Assembly: GCA_021372535.1 (NCBI GenBank)
Contig: JAJFUH010000006.1
Location: forward strand, 1 to 64,000
Direction of reading: 5' to 3'
Length of the DNA stretch: 64,000 nt
DNA from: a bacterium
GTDB taxonomy: Bacteria > Latescibacterota > Latescibacteria > Latescibacterales > Latescibacteraceae
Notes under the pieces: model-generated
What the model was told of the DNA's origin: nothing
What the model saw: only the letters and a program-made list of their open reading frames with translations
The model's database searches: none
Part shown: piece after piece, positions 8,172 through 17,854 of the stretch
Position numbering within the stretch: position 1 is the first letter of the stretch
Layout: every line of letters begins with the position of its first letter
Position numbers and translations under genes: made by a program

Positions 8172-11165
8172 TCACTGACGACCGGAATATTCCAGAAGGT
8201 TGAGGAACAGTTTTTTCGCTGCCGCAGCCTGCGGTTTTTCGGAATCGAGACTGGTCATAAAAGGCAGAGTGCTCAGGAATATCTCGCCATTGACGAACGG
8301 AATCCGGGTCAGCGCACTCATTATATCTTTTCGTGAGTTGAGCGTTACCCCTACGATCAGGTCTGTTCCGAGAGGATCGATAAGAAGCCCGGTCTGGGAT
8401 TCCGTCGCGTAAAATATCTGGTATTCCCAGTTCATAGCCTGTGCTTTGGGAAGACCCGCGAGGAATTTGCTGTCCCCGACGAAAAACCGTGCGTGTCTCA
8501 GGCGGCTACTCGAATAATAATTGATCGCCCTGCTGTTGAGCGACTGCGCCCATGAGTCGGCGTTTTCGAATACGAAAAGCGTCGCCCCGTTCCGTACCTG
8601 ATCCAGAATTTCGTCGCTCTGGCCGCGCCTTCCTCTTGGGGGAGCGGAAGGCCCGATGATAATGAAATCGTACTGGTCTCCCGGTCCTGAGGGTTTAAAT
8701 TCGGGAAGCGTGATACCTCTCGTTTTTTTGAGGAACGCGTTGATGGTTCCCGATGTGTCGACGACGGCACCTCTCCCTTTTATGCCGGGCCCCGACAGGT
8801 AATCGATGATAAAGATGTCGTCGTAACCGGTTGCCTTTATAGCCGTTTTATCCAGAATCCGTGCGTTAAGATTGTAATGACCGGGCTTTTTAAGAGCGGG
8901 AAGCTGTACGCCTTCAACGAGCAATTGCCCGTAATCGTCGCCGCCCTTGATTTTGACCGCATACGAATTTTTGAACACCGACTGGCCGTCAGGATCGACA
9001 AGATCGACTTCGAGCGTGTGATTTCCCTTGAGGTCGAGCTCGTTGATGATGAACAGGTCGGCGACCGCCGTGCTGCCGAGGGGGAGCACCTTGTCACGGA
9101 TTTTAACCGCGACATAGAGCGGTTGTGTGTAATGGGAAAAGATTTTCGGGTCAGCGGTTGGATTCCGGTACATGTCGACTATATCGGTGCGGTCTCCACC
9201 GGCTGCCCATGAGTTGATATTGTAACCGTCGATGATATTCCCCGCGCGGCAGTTTTCGATGATACGGCCGTGGAAGTAATACGTATTCACCCCGAGCGCC
9301 ATGGTGAAATCATCGACCGTGGGGAATACTTTCCGGTATCCGCTCCTGTTGAGGAACGTATTGAACGAGTCGAACCAGTCGAGATACTCCTTCTCGCGCC
9401 AGCCGCTCGTTCCGGTGCGGTCGAGTTCCTCCTTGATTTTCTGGAGACGGACGGTGTTGTCGAAATCGCCTTCCTCGCCGAGATAGATGATTTCATCCGG
9501 ATCGAGAACCGATGCCGAGTCGCCGTAGAGAATCGAGCTGCGGAGAAAGAACCGCGGATTGTTGTAATACTCGTCGAGATAGCCGGCAATGGGATTCCAG
9601 TGGTGGTGGTTCCACCAGCCGTAATAATGGAAGGTATCGTCGAATGGCCGCATATGCATCTTGAACGGGTCTTCCGGCAGCCGTGTCGTTTCGGGGATGT
9701 TCCTGTTGCAGTCGCTGTTGTAAGTGGCGATGCGGACAGGATCGAGCTTGTGCATGAGCATCATGTTGTTCTTGTCGTCCTCGCTCGGCGGTGTCGCGGT
9801 TTCGCATTTCATGACATAGATGATGAGCGAAGGATAGGAGCGGTCTCTCATGACCATTCTGCGGAGTTTTTCACGACGCCAGTCCTCGGCCTGCTTGTCC
9901 GGAGTATCGTCGCACCGGTACCCGCCGATTTCCTCGTACGATACAATGCCGACCTCATCGCAGGCGAGGATGCCTTCCTCACGGCCGATTGCCTGGTTCA
10001 TGAGGAACATGGTGAATCCCATGGTCTGAAGGAGCTCCATGTTGCGCTTGAGCATCTCGGGTGTCGGGAACATGCCGTTTTTCGGCCAGAATCCGCGGCA
10101 CATCGGGGAAAGAATGAAGACACGTTTCCCGTTGAGGTAGAACCGCTCGTCGCCGTTCGTTTTCTTTATTTCGAAGTAGCGGAAACCGAACCGTTTCGTT
10201 TCGGAATCCTCGAAGCGCTTGTCCTTGCTCGTGAAAACAGCCTTCGCCACATAAAGGTGCGGGTCCCTCAGATTCCATGTCTGCGCCTTGGGGGCCTTGA
10301 CATACACCGACAGGACGGTTCCTTCGGGCGGGACGACTGCGGGCACGGTCTTTTTCCAGAGGACATTCGAGGGATTATTCCATTCGTGAATCAGGAGCGA
10401 AAGCTCGCCGTTCTGGGTGGAGCCGGAAGAGTTTCCGAGGGTCACAAAGGTCTCGACTTCCGTGTATTTCGGCTTGTTCTGAATGTAGAGGTCATCGATC
10501 CGGACCGCATCGGTCGCAAGAACGGTAACCGTGCCGGTAATACCACCGAAACCGTGATACGCCGGTACCCAGTTTTTTCCCCAGGGGTACTTACGATTGT
10601 TGTTCCAGTCGAAGTTACCGACCGGATCGGTAATACGGATATCAAGGCTGTTCTCGCCGTCGAACCGGACAGCCCCGGTTATGTCCACATCAAAGGGGGA
10701 GTTGCCGATGACATCGTAGCCTACGAGTTTTCGGTTGACGAACACTTCGGCGCGCAGCACTGCCGATTTGAACTTCAATACTATCCGTTTCCCCTTGAGC
10801 CCGGGTTCGAGCGTAAAAGATGTGCTCCACCAGGATACGCCGCGATAGTCGCCAGCTTCACCGACCGGATTCCCGTTGGCGTCCCAGTAATATTCTTCGA
10901 CCGTACCGGGTACAGACACGGATTTACCGATCGAGTTCAATTTATCCCAGCCGCATGTCGGGGGATTGACCGGCAGGGAGCCGACATTCACCGGTGGCAG
11001 GTAAATGGTGTCGTTCATCCATTCCGCTTTTCTGTCCAGCCAGAGACGCCATCCCTTACCGGAGATTTCCTTTTCCCACCGTCCCGGCGCCGCGGAAACG
11101 AGCGCGGCACTCGCAAGTACAAAGAAACCGATTGAGAAGACCATAACGCGAACCGATTTGTTCAT
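8172..11165 (-). CDS. Secreted GH2-family protein, copy 1
   Basis: This 997-residue protein has a signal peptide (MNKSVRVMVFSIGFFVLASA). The order is: an N-terminal sugar-binding jelly roll (~30-230, with VSVPGTVEEYYWD and GVSWWSTSF), an Ig-like domain (~230-340), a TIM barrel from about 345 (GFRYFEIKKTNGDERFYLNG), an Ig-like segment (~690-790) and a C-terminal alpha/beta domain resembling a GATase/trimerisation fold (DFIIIGPSAPP). GH2 enzymes cleave beta-galactosides, glucuronides or mannosides. The probable nucleophile region is LGEEGD (E564/E565). The acid/base motif, normally N-E after a Trp, reads YVMKCET (E455), so Asn is replaced by Cys and activity is uncertain. A paralogue lies directly upstream, separated by repeat B1. 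Confidence 0.85.
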   Translation of the reverse strand: MNKSVRVMVFSIGFFVLASAALVSAAPGRWEKEISGKGWRLWLDRKAEWMNDTIYLPPVNVGSLPVNPPTCGWDKLNSIGKSVSVPGTVEEYYWDANGNPVGEAGDYRGVSWWSTSFTLEPGLKGKRIVLKFKSAVLRAEVFVNRKLVGYDVIGNSPFDVDITGAVRFDGENSLDIRITDPVGNFDWNNNRKYPWGKNWVPAYHGFGGITGTVTVLATDAVRIDDLYIQNKPKYTEVETFVTLGNSSGSTQNGELSLLIHEWNNPSNVLWKKTVPAVVPPEGTVLSVYVKAPKAQTWNLRDPHLYVAKAVFTSKDKRFEDSETKRFGFRYFEIKKTNGDERFYLNGKRVFILSPMCRGFWPKNGMFPTPEMLKRNMELLQTMGFTMFLMNQAIGREEGILACDEVGIVSYEEIGGYRCDDTPDKQAEDWRREKLRRMVMRDRSYPSLIIYVMKCETATPPSEDDKNNMMLMHKLDPVRIATYNSDCNRNIPETTRLPEDPFKMHMRPFDDTFHYYGWWNHHHWNPIAGYLDEYYNNPRFFLRSSILYGDSASVLDPDEIIYLGEEGDFDNTVRLQKIKEELDRTGTSGWREKEYLDWFDSFNTFLNRSGYRKVFPTVDDFTMALGVNTYYFHGRIIENCRAGNIIDGYNINSWAAGGDRTDIVDMYRNPTADPKIFSHYTQPLYVAVKIRDKVLPLGSTAVADLFIINELDLKGNHTLEVDLVDPDGQSVFKNSYAVKIKGGDDYGQLLVEGVQLPALKKPGHYNLNARILDKTAIKATGYDDIFIIDYLSGPGIKGRGAVVDTSGTINAFLKKTRGITLPEFKPSGPGDQYDFIIIGPSAPPRGRRGQSDEILDQVRNGATLFVFENADSWAQSLNSRAINYYSSSRLRHARFFVGDSKFLAGLPKAQAMNWEYQIFYATESQTGLLIDPLGTDLIVGVTLNSRKDIMSALTRIPFVNGEIFLSTLPFMTSLDSEKPQAAAAKKLFLNLLEYSGRQ

Positions 11166-11540
11166 GTTTCAGATTCCATCCTTTCTGGTTTTGTAGCTTG
11201 TTATGTGATTTTTCAGGTTGTTGAAGTCGATCGTTTTATACCAATTATTATGAAAAATAATCCGGTTATCCGGTTAAATCAGCTAACATCATTAATCCCC
11301 CTCGGCTTCGCCGTATCCCCCTTATAAAACAAAGGGGGATGAAAGTGCCCCCCCAAGCTGCTCCCACCTTAACAAGGGGGGATGCCACAGGCAGGGGGAT
11401 CATATATTATCGGAAAAAATTATCGATTCTTATTTAAAAGTTTTTATGCTTATCAAACTGGATAACCGGAAAAAATAATATACCGGAGCTTATCACCAAA
11501 ACCACACCTTCCTTGAATATATATCGAACAAAAACAAACA
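11166..11540. other. Spacer between the GH2 paralogues
   Basis: This 375 bp spacer holds repeat family B copy 1 (11291-11402) and otherwise only AT-rich sequence. I see no gene. Confidence 0.6.
11291..11402. repeat. Repeat family B, copy 1
   Basis: The element starts with TCCCCCTCGGCTTCGCCGTA and continues through several GGGGGAT/ATCCCCC blocks to CAGGCAGGGGGATCAT. The same modules in the same order, reverse-complemented, occur at 40467-40560. The complementary C- and G-blocks would fold into hairpins. It is non-coding. Confidence 0.75.
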
Positions 11541-14500
11541 TCAACGGCTATATTCAAGCATATTCAGAAAGAGTTTCCTTGCGACCGCCGACTGGGGTTT
11601 GACTGACTTCAGTTCGGGCACGATATTAAGCGTGCTGATAATAATCTGCCCGTTGCCGAACGGTATCCGTGCAAGCGCGGTGAGAATCTCCTTACGATTC
11701 GATGCAGCAAGGGCAATGACAGTTCCCATGCCGGCCCGGTCGAGGTTGAGTCCCCATACATCGCCTCTATAGAAAACCTGGCATTCCCAGTTCAGGGCCT
11801 GTCCTTTCGGCAGCCCGTCAAGGAGAGGGCTCTTTCCGGCGATAAAATGACCGTGTTTACCGAAATGTTCACTCCCGAAATACTGGAGAGCCTGGTAGGA
11901 ATGGATGCTGTCACGCTGTTCCGCCCACCGGTCTGCCTGGTCGAGAATGATGAGCGTCGCTCCCCGCGCTACCATGGTCATGATGGGATTCGGGCCTCTC
12001 ACACGTTCCCTGCCGAGACTGTTTATCTTCCTGAAATCGTGAGGGCCGACGATGATACAATCGACATCGGGAGCTTCAGGATCGAATTCGGGCAGCGTTA
12101 TGCCGCGCGATGCCTTGAGAAATGCATTGATCGTCCCGGTGGTATCGATAACCGCGGCAGTCCCCTTTATGCCGGGGCCGTTCATGTAATCCACGACGAA
12201 AATATCATCAAAACCAGATGCTCCCGCTATGCCCTTCCCGTTACGGATTTCCGCCTTGAGCATATAATATCCCGGTATCGTGACGGACGGCATACGGACT
12301 TCCTCGACAAGAAGCTGGCCGAATTCGTTCCCGCCGGTAATGTTCACCGGATACTGCCTTGAAAAAACGACAGCGCCGGAGGGGTCGGCAAGTGCGAGTT
12401 CGAGCGTGTGTTTCCCCCTGAGGTTTTTCTCGTTGACGAGATAAATATCCGCCACCGGTTCGGAACCTGCGGGAAGAACCTTGTCGCGGATTTTCACCGC
12501 AACATACAGGGGCTGAGTATAGTGTTGGAGTATCGCCGGGTCGCCTGTAGGGTTACGGTAGGTATCGACTATGTCGGTGTGAGTTGCCGCCGAAGCCCAG
12601 CCGTTGAGAACATATGCATCGGCCTTGTTCGAAATACGGGTGTTTTCGAGTATACGCCCGTGGAAATAGTGCATTTTTGCCCCGAGGGACACTGTCAGGT
12701 CATCGACCGTGGGGAACGACGATCTGAAGCCACTTTCATCGAGGAACCGTTCATATGCCCTGTACCAGTCGAGATGCTCGCTCTCACGCCAGCCATTGGC
12801 ACCTGTCATGGCGAGCTCGTTCTTTATCTTTTCAAGCCGCACGGGGGCTGACAGATCGCCTTCCTCGCCGAGGAAAATTATCTCGTCCTCTGGCATGGGA
12901 TAGAGCGAATCTCCCATCGTTGCAATAGGATCGATAACATACCGGAGATAATAGCGGGGATTACGATAATAGTTATCGAGATATACACCCGTTGCCATGA
13001 GATGGTAGGGCGATGTCCAGCCGTGACAGTAGAAATTCATGTCGAATGGCTTCATGTGGAGCTTGAAGGGGTAATCCCGGTTATTCGGGATTGTCGGCAA
13101 GGTGATACAGTTGAACGTGACCAGTCGTGACGGATCGAGCGTGTGCACCATGACGATGTTTTCCTTATCGTCGTCGTTCGGCTCGTTCCATGACAGGTCG
13201 TCCATATTGAAGATGACCATCGAGGGAACCGACCGGTCGCGGATGACCATTCTCCGGAGCTTTTCCCTGCGCCATTCCCTGGCAACAGGCGGCACCGGCG
13301 CCATTCTTTCCTTTATCTGGCTGTATGTGCCGGGATTACACATATACCCGCCCGGTTCTTCATAAGTCAGCATGCCAAGCTCATCCGCCGCATCTATCGC
13401 CCGGGGCTGGCCGATTGCCCTGTGGAAGAGCATCATGTTGAGTCCGAGGCTCCGTGCGGTTTCAATATCTTTCCGCGCCATTTCCGGAGTGGGGAATATC
13501 CCGTTTTTCGGCCAGAATCCGCGTGTCATCGCGGCAAATATGAATACGCGCTTCCCGTTGAGATAATACCGTTTGTCGCCGTGCTCCTCGCCGACGGTAA
13601 AGAAGCGGAAACCGAACCGCCTGGTCATGGTATCCTGAACGCCGCCGTCACCGCTCGAAAAAGAAACCGCTGCCGTGTACAGATTGGGCTTGTCGATGTC
13701 CCAGAGCTTCGCTTCCGGGGCCTTGACACGGAATGTATATTCACCCCCCTTTGATGAAACCGAAAGCGGAACGGTTTTTTGCCACAGCACACGGGAAGGA
13801 TTCTTCCATTCATGGATAACGAGAGACAGGGAACCGTCACTGCCCGCGCCGGACGAATTACCGACCGTGACAAACACATCGACATCCGTGGGCTCGGGTT
13901 TGTTCTGAACATAAATATCATCGACATGTACGGCATCTGTTGCCCGGAGTGTCACTTTTCCCGTTATGCCCCCGAAGCCATGAACGGCGGGAACCATGTT
14001 CTGTCCCCACTTCATGAGGTATTCATCGTTCCATTCGAAGTCGCCCACAGGGTCGGTGATGCGGACATCGAGACGGTTTTCCCCGCCGAATACGACCGCA
14101 TCGGAAACATCGAACTCGAACGGCGTGTTCCCGATGACATCGTACCCCGCGAGCTTACGGTTCACATACACTTCGGCTCTCAGATTGACCGATTCGAATG
14201 CGAGGATGATCCGCTTTCCTCTGAGCGATTGGTCGAGTTTGAACGTTGTGCTCCACCATGAGACGCCGAGATAGTCGCCTGCAATGCCGTTCGGGTTTCC
14301 GTTTGCGCTCCAATAGTATTCCTCTACTGTTCCGGGAACGGAGACGGTGATTCCCCGGGCCGGATCGGCGAGGTTTTCCCATCCGAATGAAGGTTGATGC
14401 ACAGGGAGAGTATCGATCTTTACCGGAGGCAGATAAATATCATCGTCTTTCCATGAGGCTTCGGGATCGATATTGAGCCGCCATTCCCCGCCTGAAAGTT

Positions 14501-14603
14501 CATGTTCCCATCGTCCCGGTTCGGCCGATATACGGGCAGTATTGAGAAAGAGTACAATTACCGGAAATACCGCCATGAACAGATACCGCACTTTTTGATT
14601 CAT
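11541..14603 (-). CDS. Secreted GH2-family protein, copy 2
   Basis: This 1020-residue paralogue of the neighbouring GH2 gene shares every domain in the same order. I place the start at ATG 14603, where a signal peptide begins (MNQKVRYLFMAVFPVIVLFL) behind a GGTG-type ribosome site; the frame is open for another 67 codons upstream but that stretch looks non-coding. The nucleophile region LGEEGD is conserved (E580/E581). The acid/base region reads IFNMDDLSWNEPN, with an Asn-Glu pair (E474) shifted about four residues from the usual spacing. The two copies therefore differ exactly at the catalytic loop. It probably acts on oligosaccharides outside the cytoplasm. Confidence 0.85.
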   Translation of the reverse strand: MNQKVRYLFMAVFPVIVLFLNTARISAEPGRWEHELSGGEWRLNIDPEASWKDDDIYLPPVKIDTLPVHQPSFGWENLADPARGITVSVPGTVEEYYWSANGNPNGIAGDYLGVSWWSTTFKLDQSLRGKRIILAFESVNLRAEVYVNRKLAGYDVIGNTPFEFDVSDAVVFGGENRLDVRITDPVGDFEWNDEYLMKWGQNMVPAVHGFGGITGKVTLRATDAVHVDDIYVQNKPEPTDVDVFVTVGNSSGAGSDGSLSLVIHEWKNPSRVLWQKTVPLSVSSKGGEYTFRVKAPEAKLWDIDKPNLYTAAVSFSSGDGGVQDTMTRRFGFRFFTVGEEHGDKRYYLNGKRVFIFAAMTRGFWPKNGIFPTPEMARKDIETARSLGLNMMLFHRAIGQPRAIDAADELGMLTYEEPGGYMCNPGTYSQIKERMAPVPPVAREWRREKLRRMVIRDRSVPSMVIFNMDDLSWNEPNDDDKENIVMVHTLDPSRLVTFNCITLPTIPNNRDYPFKLHMKPFDMNFYCHGWTSPYHLMATGVYLDNYYRNPRYYLRYVIDPIATMGDSLYPMPEDEIIFLGEEGDLSAPVRLEKIKNELAMTGANGWRESEHLDWYRAYERFLDESGFRSSFPTVDDLTVSLGAKMHYFHGRILENTRISNKADAYVLNGWASAATHTDIVDTYRNPTGDPAILQHYTQPLYVAVKIRDKVLPAGSEPVADIYLVNEKNLRGKHTLELALADPSGAVVFSRQYPVNITGGNEFGQLLVEEVRMPSVTIPGYYMLKAEIRNGKGIAGASGFDDIFVVDYMNGPGIKGTAAVIDTTGTINAFLKASRGITLPEFDPEAPDVDCIIVGPHDFRKINSLGRERVRGPNPIMTMVARGATLIILDQADRWAEQRDSIHSYQALQYFGSEHFGKHGHFIAGKSPLLDGLPKGQALNWECQVFYRGDVWGLNLDRAGMGTVIALAASNRKEILTALARIPFGNGQIIISTLNIVPELKSVKPQSAVARKLFLNMLEYSR

Positions 14604-14907
14604 CTCTGCACCTGCTGTTTTGTAAAGAGTGGATACGAAACGATAATGTATGAAAATGTATGTTTGTGTGATTCGGCTTCTTTCTTTTCCCGTTTTCCTG
14701 AACTTACCTTCCTGCCCTTTAAAAGACAAGGAGAACAAGTCATCGGCGGTGATGAGTTTTCTATCCATGATTTCCCGACGTTTACGCGGGGATCGTTCGG
14801 TCAAGGCCCTGTATTATAATGGGGAGTAAGGAAATTCGTGGGCGATATCGCGAACCGATCGGGGATTCCACCCGCTGTTTCTCTTACCATCCCGTAAAAC
14901 CACAATG
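14604..14907. other. 304 bp spacer upstream of GH2 copy 2
   Basis: No gene or repeat is recognised. The stretch probably holds the leader or promoter of the GH2 gene at 11541-14603, because the in-frame extension upstream of ATG 14603 has no protein-like character. Confidence 0.4.
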
Positions 14908-16137
14908 CTACCTGACAAGAGTAACCGAAGGAGGTTTTGCATAGTAGTCATAAGCAGCAGCGACCTGTCCCGCGACGGCATCTCCGCGATGAATCCAGAC
15001 ACGGTACCGGGCATGAAAAGATTCGGACGGTCTCAACGTATACGGATCGAGGCCGGGCCAAGCAACACCAAGAAAGCCATAGTGGCGGAGACACCAGCCA
15101 TTCGGTATATCGTGGTTTACCGGATTCTGGAAAATTGCGACTCCCGACGGAGATTGTGTTCCTTTAAAAATCGCCGAGAAATCGGCCCAGGGAAAACGTT
15201 TCAGATTGCTGTCTTCCTGTATTCCGCTGTCGGTTGTAATAACCGGATTGTCGAACGGTGCGGGCCGGAAATTGAAACCGCCGTATCCTTTCCCCTCATC
15301 CGGAGAACCGATCAGGATTACGGAGTCCGTTACCGCCCGGAGGGTCAGATCGAAATCGATGGCCCGACCGACATTGCCCGCTCTGAAGGCTGTAATCCAC
15401 AGAATTTCATCGACAACCTTTGTTTCACCGGCATACCAGCCAAGCTGAACGCCGAGCCGTCCGAAAACCGGCCCTGTCTCCTGTCCGAGCCACCGCTCGA
15501 ATCGTTTGTCCATGCCACGTATATCCCACAGGTTGAGCGTGTCGCCGTTCACAATAACTCGAGGCCACGCGATGAATATGCCCCGATGATGATAATGATC
15601 CGCGGGGAAATCATCGGATAGGGGATGCCCGTCCAGATCATAGAGCGGATGAACGTAATTGGACCGGGTACGGTCTTCCGGAACTCCGTCTTTCAGATTC
15701 ATGCCATATACATAGGTAAAAACCGGTATCTGTCCTTCCGAAACCGTGAGAAACTTGTTGTCATGTTCGGAGAATGAAAACGCACCGTTCACCGGTGAAG
15801 AGGGATGTCGAAGCCGGTATTGCGCTGTTTTTTCTCCGGGAGAAGCCGGGGATTCAGCCAGAAATATAATCTGTCGGGAATCACCGTCATGCAGCACCTG
15901 TCCATAGACAGGTTTAGCACCGCTTCCGTTTTCAGGGACTGCTTCCCACACGGAAAGGCTGTCGCTGGCGGTCAACGGGGCGTCTATTGAGACCGGTATC
16001 GGGAGCTGCATGCTGTTGTCGCGGAAAGTGATTTCGACGAGGAATGAATCACCGGATTTTTTTGAACAACCTGACACCGACCAGAAAATCAGCCCCAGAA
16101 ACAGAAACAGGAGTCCGCATTTTCGTGATACGTTCAT
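14908..16137 (-). CDS. PmoA-like (DUF6807) lipoprotein
   Basis: This 409-residue protein has a lipoprotein signal (MNVSRKCGLLFLFLGLIFWS, then SGC). GGAG lies 8 bases before its ATG. The body matches the family annotated as methane-oxygenase PmoA-like (DUF6807): HPLYDLDGHPLSDDFPADHYHHRGIF-type text and DTLNLWDIRG are its hallmarks (residues ~175-210), followed by GPVFGRLGVQLGW and a C-terminal YRVWIHRGD. Despite the name the family is not a methane monooxygenase; it occurs beside sugar oxidoreductases in planctomycetes and FCB bacteria. It lies 24 bp downstream of the Gfo/Idh/MocA gene and is almost certainly co-transcribed with it. Confidence 0.82.
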   Translation of the reverse strand: MNVSRKCGLLFLFLGLIFWSVSGCSKKSGDSFLVEITFRDNSMQLPIPVSIDAPLTASDSLSVWEAVPENGSGAKPVYGQVLHDGDSRQIIFLAESPASPGEKTAQYRLRHPSSPVNGAFSFSEHDNKFLTVSEGQIPVFTYVYGMNLKDGVPEDRTRSNYVHPLYDLDGHPLSDDFPADHYHHRGIFIAWPRVIVNGDTLNLWDIRGMDKRFERWLGQETGPVFGRLGVQLGWYAGETKVVDEILWITAFRAGNVGRAIDFDLTLRAVTDSVILIGSPDEGKGYGGFNFRPAPFDNPVITTDSGIQEDSNLKRFPWADFSAIFKGTQSPSGVAIFQNPVNHDIPNGWCLRHYGFLGVAWPGLDPYTLRPSESFHARYRVWIHRGDAVAGQVAAAYDYYAKPPSVTLVR

Positions 16138-16161
16138 TATGTATTCTCCTCGAACCTGTGT

Positions 16162-17442
16162 TCAGATTTCGACAATCTCGCGCTTTGAAGGATCGTAGGC
16201 AACCGCTTTACGTTTATCCGCAGCCATATGACCCATGATGGCGATAACCGAATGGCTGAAACCATCCTCGACCGTCGCATTCGGGTCTTTACGGTCACGC
16301 ATGGCCCGAATCCAGTTGAGATTGTGGTCCACTTCCGTAGGATCGGGTTCGAGAGGCGTCTCGACCGGTTTGTTGTCCGTTTCACTCTGAATCAGGGGAG
16401 AAGTGGTGTATATCGCTCCGGCGGCCGGTTCGAGCCGTTTCGGATCGACATGCCCCTCGCTGCTGATAAACTCCGGGGTGATCATTCCCTGTGTGCCATA
16501 AAATAACGCCTGGGAACGCATAGATTTATTGCCGAGACGGTGTTCGCAGGTTACGATGAAATCCTTGTACTTGTATAACGCTATGATTGTATCGTAGTGT
16601 TCACGGTCCTTCCAGACGAGCCGGTCACCGAATGCCACTGCGCTCTCTGGGTACGGGGCTTTCATGAACCATGTGACAAGATCGGTGCAATGCGCCCCTA
16701 AAAGTCCGATCAGACCGATCGAGTAATCACGGTAAAGATGCCAGCAACGATACCGTCGCGGGTGGAACGGGTATTTCTTCGTGTGCATGAGATACCCTTC
16801 CCAGTCGACATCTTCCTCTTTGACATCGCTGAAATTCCTTTCCCATCGGGGGCCGTTGTCGTTGTATTTCAGATCGACCGTTATTACTTTCCCGATTTTC
16901 CCTTCCTGAATATATTTCGCGGCGGTTATGTATTTACCCTCGCTCCGATGCTGTGTTCCGATCTGACAGATGGTTTTATTGCGGCGAACTGTATCGACCG
17001 CGCCCCGGGCTTCCTCCATGGTCATGGCCATGGGTTTTTCGCAGAAAACATCCTTGCCGGCATTACTTGCCGCGATGAGGACAGGGGAATGTCCGTGATC
17101 GGGAGTCGTGATCATGACCGCATCGACATCTTTCAGCGCCAGAAGATCGTTATAGCGCGAAAACGTTTTCGGGGAGCTGCCGGTTACCTCCCTGACCCAT
17201 GCCGCTCTCTTTTCGAGGCCCGGTTTCCACACATCGCAGAGGGCTGTAAAAGTGAAATTCTCCTGTTTCATGAAGCCGGCCATGGTTCTCATCAAATCAC
17301 CCGAACGGCCTCCACAGCCAATGACACCGATATTGATTCTGTCGTTTGCACCGATTACACGGGCGCTAGCGGAGAAAGGCCTGCTCAATACAGCGCCGGC
17401 TAATCCTCCTGCACCAGTACCGAGAAATAATCGTCGTCTCAT
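16162..17442 (-). CDS. Tat-exported Gfo/Idh/MocA-family oxidoreductase
   Basis: This 426-residue protein begins MRRRLFLGTGAGGLAGAVLS, a twin-arginine signal. A Rossmann fingerprint (INIGVIGCGGRSGD, ~36-49) and the family motif C-E-K-P (E135-K136-P137) show an intact NAD(P)-dependent sugar oxidoreductase. The C-terminal domain contains HCTDLVTWFM and MAADKRKAVAYDPSKREIV. Tat export implies folding with the cofactor inside before transport. It is the first gene of the minus-strand run to 6426, so its job is probably oxidation or epimerisation of a glycoside handled by the downstream GH2, DUF6807, RidA-like and cupin proteins. Confidence 0.88.
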   Translation of the reverse strand: MRRRLFLGTGAGGLAGAVLSRPFSASARVIGANDRINIGVIGCGGRSGDLMRTMAGFMKQENFTFTALCDVWKPGLEKRAAWVREVTGSSPKTFSRYNDLLALKDVDAVMITTPDHGHSPVLIAASNAGKDVFCEKPMAMTMEEARGAVDTVRRNKTICQIGTQHRSEGKYITAAKYIQEGKIGKVITVDLKYNDNGPRWERNFSDVKEEDVDWEGYLMHTKKYPFHPRRYRCWHLYRDYSIGLIGLLGAHCTDLVTWFMKAPYPESAVAFGDRLVWKDREHYDTIIALYKYKDFIVTCEHRLGNKSMRSQALFYGTQGMITPEFISSEGHVDPKRLEPAAGAIYTTSPLIQSETDNKPVETPLEPDPTEVDHNLNWIRAMRDRKDPNATVEDGFSHSVIAIMGHMAADKRKAVAYDPSKREIVEI

Positions 17443-17854
17443 CGCGTCGTTCGATCCTTTCGTGGGATAAGAGCCTTGATAAAAAGGAGCGTTCTATCTT
17501 CACATCCTGCCCGGCTGCATCGATTGTCTGCCCATGACTGCAAACATACAACGGTTTACGTCCTCTTCACGACGGCAAGATAATGATAGATAAGAGGTAT
17601 ATCAAGAAATAATAGGCCTGAAATCGGGAGGAGTGTATTTAATATCGAACTTCCGGGGAACACCTGCGGAAAATAATATGCAACAGGAGAAAAAGTGTTA
17701 TAATACTCTGAATGTATCCCTTCGGGAGATATGTCGGAACATGAATTTCCTTCTGCAGAATAGGTAGTGTAACTCAATGGTTCGGAGAGGTGTTCTGCAA
17801 CCTTTTTTCCTCTTCTTCGTTTAAAAGAAACATCATGATAATAAAGGAGAACAT
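17443..17854. other. Divergent intergenic region (412 bp)
   Basis: This lies between the minus-strand Gfo/Idh/MocA gene and the plus-strand glutaredoxin gene and should hold both promoters. I could not name specific promoter boxes and see no RNA gene. Confidence 0.4.

Noticed and set aside
9270-11135. A 621-codon frame on the + strand opposite GH2 copy 1
   Set aside because: It is the exact antisense of a strongly supported GH2 gene, has no recognisable domain, and arises from that gene's codon bias.
17556-17777. A 73-codon minus-strand frame
   Set aside because: It lies in the divergent promoter region, has no ribosome site and shows no family features.
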